Source: Falsihalocynthiibacter halioticoli (GTDB lineage: Bacteria; Pseudomonadota; Alphaproteobacteria; Rhodobacterales; Rhodobacteraceae). From it: a stretch of 64,000 bases of DNA. Under the pieces are notes generated by a model that was not told the origin of the DNA, made no database searches, and was given only the letters and a program-made list of their open reading frames with translations. A program made the translations under genes and the position numbers. Positions 61,236 through 64,000 of the stretch are shown in pieces; the first letter of the stretch is position 1, and each line of letters opens with the position of its first letter. Where the stretch lies: NCBI RefSeq assembly GCF_025802015.1, contig NZ_JAOYFC010000002.1:992001-1056000 (forward strand). The letters run 5' to 3'.

Positions 61236-62482
61236 GATTTCACGATCATACCATCAGCGAGTGAAAGGCGGAAAGCTCGGATTGCAGGCACCATGCTCAC
61301 AATCGCGCCAGCACAGACAACAGTAATAATCACCCAAAGCTCGCTCATTCCAGGAGGTGTTATCGGTAAGTACAGCCCGAATGCCTGATCAACGATCGGC
61401 TGCGCAACAAACAAGCCCACGTAGAGAATACCGAGCCCTAACACAGCGCCACAAAACGCCGTCAGCGCAGACTCCAGCACGAGCAGTCCTAGTATTGTGA
61501 AAGGGCTAGCTCCCATTGCACGCAATATAGCCATCTCACGCCGGCGCTCGTTCAAGCTCGACAAGATTGTGGCCATCATTCCAAGCAGCGCAGTCACAAC
61601 CACCATAACCGAAACGGCCAGCAGCGCTGTTTCGGCGATTCCGACAATCGCCCAAAGTTCCTGCAGTGCAACACCCGGCAATATCGCCAATAGCGGCTCT
61701 TCGGAATACTCATTGATGGCGCGCTGAAGCGCGAAAGTTTGAAGGGGGCTATTCACGCCGACCAATGCGGCAGTGATTGAACTTGGGGTGAGGTCCATCT
61801 GCCGAATGATCTCTTCCGGCGTTGACTGTCCGGGAACGCGCGCGCCGCTCTTCCAGTCAACATGGATCGCCTCAATCGCCTCAAGCGAAACGATCACCGT
61901 TCGATCAACGGGCGTTCCTGTCTTTTCTAGAATTCCTGATACACGAAATGGCTGATCTTTGTGCTCGGAGAAAGATGCAATGCCGTGCGCCACAACAATT
62001 GGGTCACCCGTATTATAGCCAAGCGTCCGTGCAACATCCGCCCCAATCACGGCATCAAACAGATCGCCCATAAGCTCGCCCTGCTGAATGGCAAGGCTTC
62101 TTCCGTTTCGGTATTTGTAATGTTCAAAAAACGCCTCCGTGGTCCCCATAACGCGGAACTGACGGTGGCTATCCCCAAGCGAGATCGGCACGATCCAATC
62201 CACTTCAGAACGCGACGCAATATCTTGGTAGCTTTCCCAAGTCACGTTGTTCGTTGCGTTCCCAATTCGGAACACCGAATAGAGCAACAATTGCACAGAC
62301 CCCGACCGCGCACCGACAATCAAATCTGTACCCGAAATCGTATCAGCGAAACTTGCCTTTGCCCCTGTACGAACCTTCTCCACTCCCAGAAACAACGCAA
62401 CCGAGAGCGCAATCGCCAGTATGGTCATGCCTACAGTGAGTGCACGCGCCAAGAGCGAACCGAAAGCAAGCCGCAAGATCAT
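61232..62482 (-). CDS. FtsX/MacB-type ABC transporter permease
   Basis: A 416-residue permease with one N-terminal TM (LLARALTVGMTILAIALSVALFLG), a periplasmic MacB_PCD domain of about 230 residues and three C-terminal TMs (IVGIAETALLAVSVMVVVTALLG, LGLLVLESALTAFCGAVLGL, MSELWVIITVVCAGAIVSMV) with the ERRREMAILRAMGAS FtsX loop. In zrg-like operons it accompanies DUF2796 and DUF3299 proteins. Overlaps the ATPase and DUF3299 genes by 4 bases each. Confidence 0.9.
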   Translation of the reverse strand: MILRLAFGSLLARALTVGMTILAIALSVALFLGVEKVRTGAKASFADTISGTDLIVGARSGSVQLLLYSVFRIGNATNNVTWESYQDIASRSEVDWIVPISLGDSHRQFRVMGTTEAFFEHYKYRNGRSLAIQQGELMGDLFDAVIGADVARTLGYNTGDPIVVAHGIASFSEHKDQPFRVSGILEKTGTPVDRTVIVSLEAIEAIHVDWKSGARVPGQSTPEEIIRQMDLTPSSITAALVGVNSPLQTFALQRAINEYSEEPLLAILPGVALQELWAIVGIAETALLAVSVMVVVTALLGMMATILSSLNERRREMAILRAMGASPFTILGLLVLESALTAFCGAVLGLGILYVGLFVAQPIVDQAFGLYLPITPPGMSELWVIITVVCAGAIVSMVPAIRAFRLSLADGMIVKS

Positions 62483-63177
62483 GCCTGCCTCCCCTCTACA
62501 CTCACAACGTCTTTCATATAGACAACCCGATCAAACCGAGACGCAAGCCTTGGGTCGTGACTTACCATAAGCAGCGTCGATTTTTGCGCTGCAACTTGAG
62601 CGAACAACAAGTCGAGAAAATTTTCCTGACTGGTTTCATCAAGCGAAGATGTCGGCTCATCAGCAATCAGAATTGGTGGCTCACCGATAAGCGCGCGAAC
62701 AACAGCAACGCGCTGTTGCTGGCCAACACTTAGGTTCGCTGCCTTCGATTTCTCAACACCTTCGGGCAATCCAAGCAGTTTGCACATCTCAATAGCTTTC
62801 GCTGCTGCATCCGGGCAGCGTGCGCGGCGCTTTGGTGCAAACTTTAGCGGCAGCAAAATATTGTCGAGTACGGTTCCAAAAGGTAGGAGATTAAACTGCT
62901 GAAAGATGATGCCGATTTGCTCGGCTCTGAATCTATCTCTAGCCCATCCCGACAGCGAATTCAGGTTGGTTCCACCGACATTGACCTCGCCGCTGTCGGC
63001 AAGGACCGTCCCACACATCAAAGACAATAGGGTCGATTTTCCCGATCCACTTTCCCCGAGAAGCAGAACAGTCTCGCCCTGTTCGATTTGCAACTCTGGA
63101 ACGGAAATCGCGAATGATGATCGGGATGACCACCGAAAGCGGACATCCCGCAATTCTATTACAGGGCATTGAGACAA
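62479..63177 (-). CDS. MacB/LolD-type ABC transporter ATP-binding protein
   Basis: A 232-residue ATPase: Walker A GESGSGKS, a Q-loop in IGIIFQQFNLLPFGTVLDN, signature LSVGQQQRVAVVRA (Gly-Gly replaced by Val-Gly in the LSGGQ core), Walker B ILIADEPTSSLDE and H-loop LMVSHDP. Pairs with the FtsX-type permease by a 4-base overlap and follows the DUF2796 gene after 5 bases. Confidence 0.92.
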   Translation of the reverse strand: MSQCPVIELRDVRFRWSSRSSFAISVPELQIEQGETVLLLGESGSGKSTLLSLMCGTVLADSGEVNVGGTNLNSLSGWARDRFRAEQIGIIFQQFNLLPFGTVLDNILLPLKFAPKRRARCPDAAAKAIEMCKLLGLPEGVEKSKAANLSVGQQQRVAVVRALIGEPPILIADEPTSSLDETSQENFLDLLFAQVAAQKSTLLMVSHDPRLASRFDRVVYMKDVVSVEGRQA

Positions 63178-63182
63178 GCTTA

Positions 63183-63851
63183 TTATAGTCCGCTCAAGTC
63201 AAGTTCAGGATTTGCGCGTTCGACCTCGAAGGCTTGTGCTCCGTTTGGACCAATAGCCTGCACCTCGAGTTCGAGTGCGTTCTCGAAAGTTTCAAAATAG
63301 TCGAAAGTGATCTTAGTCAGAGCTTCAGGGTTTTCGCAAGTAAAGCTGTATTCGGCATGAAATTCGGAGTGAGCCGCACCATGTTCGTGGTCATCGCCGT
63401 GCTCATCATGCTCATGTTCGTCGTGCTCGTCATCGTGGCCGTGTTCGTCGTCGTGGCCGTGCTCTTCACCGTCTTTGTCGTGATCATCATCATGATCGTG
63501 CGCTTCATCATGCTCTGAATGGTCGTCGTCATGATGATCATCTTCCTCTAGGCCCGCATGGACATCAACTACTGCGCAGCCCGCCGCATCTGGGAGAACA
63601 AACAAACTCTGCGGCTCTTTCAAAACTGCGACTGCAGCCTCGACTTTTGCTCTATCTTCGGCGCTTTCCGCCATATATTCAAACCCAACAATATCCGCAC
63701 CAGGCGCATGTAACTCCATCGCAAGCGTGTTGCCATCGATTGCAAGATTGAGCTCACCAACGCCATGCTCATGGCTATCAAGTTCACGGGTTTCGTCGGC
63801 AAATACGGCGGTCGGGACAAGCGCCAAAAGGCAGACAATCGGTCGATACAT
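63183..63851 (-). CDS. DUF2796 (ZrgA-like) histidine-rich periplasmic metal-binding protein
   Basis: A 222-residue protein with signal peptide MYRPIVCLLALVPTAVFA. After ELDSHEHGVGELNLAIDG comes a domain up to residue 100, then an extreme His/Asp/Glu-rich loop (about residues 103-165) and a C-terminal part (FTCENPEALTKITFDYFETF). DUF2796 proteins such as Vibrio ZrgA bind zinc. ATG 63851 has a GGAAG SD; an in-frame start at 63935 lies before the signal peptide and is rejected. First gene of the operon, 65 bases after a Zur-like box. Confidence 0.9.
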   Translation of the reverse strand: MYRPIVCLLALVPTAVFADETRELDSHEHGVGELNLAIDGNTLAMELHAPGADIVGFEYMAESAEDRAKVEAAVAVLKEPQSLFVLPDAAGCAVVDVHAGLEEDDHHDDDHSEHDEAHDHDDDHDKDGEEHGHDDEHGHDDEHDEHEHDEHGDDHEHGAAHSEFHAEYSFTCENPEALTKITFDYFETFENALELEVQAIGPNGAQAFEVERANPELDLSGL

Positions 63852-63915
63852 ATCAAACTTCCAAATTGATTTCGCAATGGCGGCACAATGGCCGATCCAT
63901 CTGGAACTTTCAATC

Positions 63916-63933
63916 GTTATGTTATCACATTCC
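63916..63933 (-). promoter_or_regulatory. Zur-box-like palindrome
   Basis: GTTATGTTATCACATTCC matches the palindrome GTTATGTTATAACATAAC at 15 of 18 positions, the consensus known for Zur sites in proteobacteria. It lies 65-82 bases upstream of the DUF2796 start. Zur would repress the whole operon when zinc is sufficient. Confidence 0.7.
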
Positions 63934-64000
63934 AATCATCGCAGATGACCGAACAAAATCAAACCTGTTATCTGTAAAATGCTAGCTTTTGACCACCGCC

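Noticed and set aside
63234..63541. Open frames in the His/Asp-rich region of the DUF2796 gene
   Set aside because: Repetitive codons keep several frames open; only the His-rich frame has a signal peptide, SD and family match.

Overview
The window looks like a chromosomal segment of a marine alphaproteobacterium, most likely Rhodobacteraceae (Roseobacter group). Evidence: the single-domain XylG with an XylH permease and a ROK regulator, the xylAB-galM order, an LldD-type lactate dehydrogenase, an L25 with an acidic C-terminal tail, moderate-to-high GC in the core genes, and a tRNA-adjacent integrase with a DUF6538-like N-terminus. Genus-level assignment is not possible from the sequence alone.

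Region 1 (1-17.8 kb) is a sugar catabolism block. A truncated Gfo/Idh/MocA oxidoreductase and an ABM-domain protein lead into a xylose ABC importer (xylF-xylH-xylG, minus strand) diverging from a ROK repressor. Convergent on this is an operon xylB-xylA-galM-dihaem peroxidase (minus); a CRTAC1/ASPIC-type secreted protein follows the ROK gene. Next come an IclR regulator and an orphan MalK/UgpC-type ATPase (minus), divergent from an SDR-dgoK-dgoA-SMP30 operon of DeLey-Doudoroff type (galactose or a related sugar). Inverted-repeat operators and several intrinsic terminators are visible.

Region 2 (17.8-30.9 kb) is ordinary core genome: FtsX-type ABC permease plus ATPase with divergent arylesterase tesA, waaA-like KDO transferase, a Crp/Fnr regulator, a periplasmic amino-acid binding protein with an AsnC-domain protein, rplY (L25), an MFS transporter, lldD with a 27-bp palindrome, trpA, ychF and tRNA-Ser(GCT).

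Region 3 (30.9-about 53.8 kb) is a probable genomic island in the tRNA-Ser gene. A tyrosine recombinase sits directly after the tRNA; a 12-bp copy of the tRNA 3' end, next to integrase-arm-like repeats, lies at 53.8 kb. The first half (32.8-41.3 kb, GC-rich) is a mobilisation-like cassette: relaxase-like protein with a coiled-coil gene nested in another frame, unknown proteins, a ribbon-helix-helix-like protein with a palindrome, a triple-zinc-ribbon protein with a GIY-YIG-like end, and a soluble FtsH-like AAA/M41 protease. The second half (41.3-53.6 kb, AT-rich) is an IS graveyard with surface-polymer genes: Stealth phosphotransferase, two sulfotransferase-like proteins, a CDP-glycerol glycerophosphotransferase-like protein, TagD and a LicD-like protein.

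Region 4 (53.8-60.2 kb) continues the surface-polymer theme: NeuD-like acyltransferase, acyl carrier protein and FkbH-like HAD/GNAT protein (plus), then a second tagD and an MsbA-like exporter (minus). Together with region 3 this suggests a teichoic-acid-like, glycerol-phosphate-containing and probably glyceryl-decorated surface glycan in a Gram-negative.

Region 5 (60.2-64 kb) is a tightly overlapping five-gene operon: histidine-rich DUF2796 protein, ABC ATPase, FtsX-type permease and two tandem DUF3299 proteins, preceded by a strong match to a Zur box. It is probably a zinc-starvation-induced metal uptake system like Vibrio ZrgABCDE.
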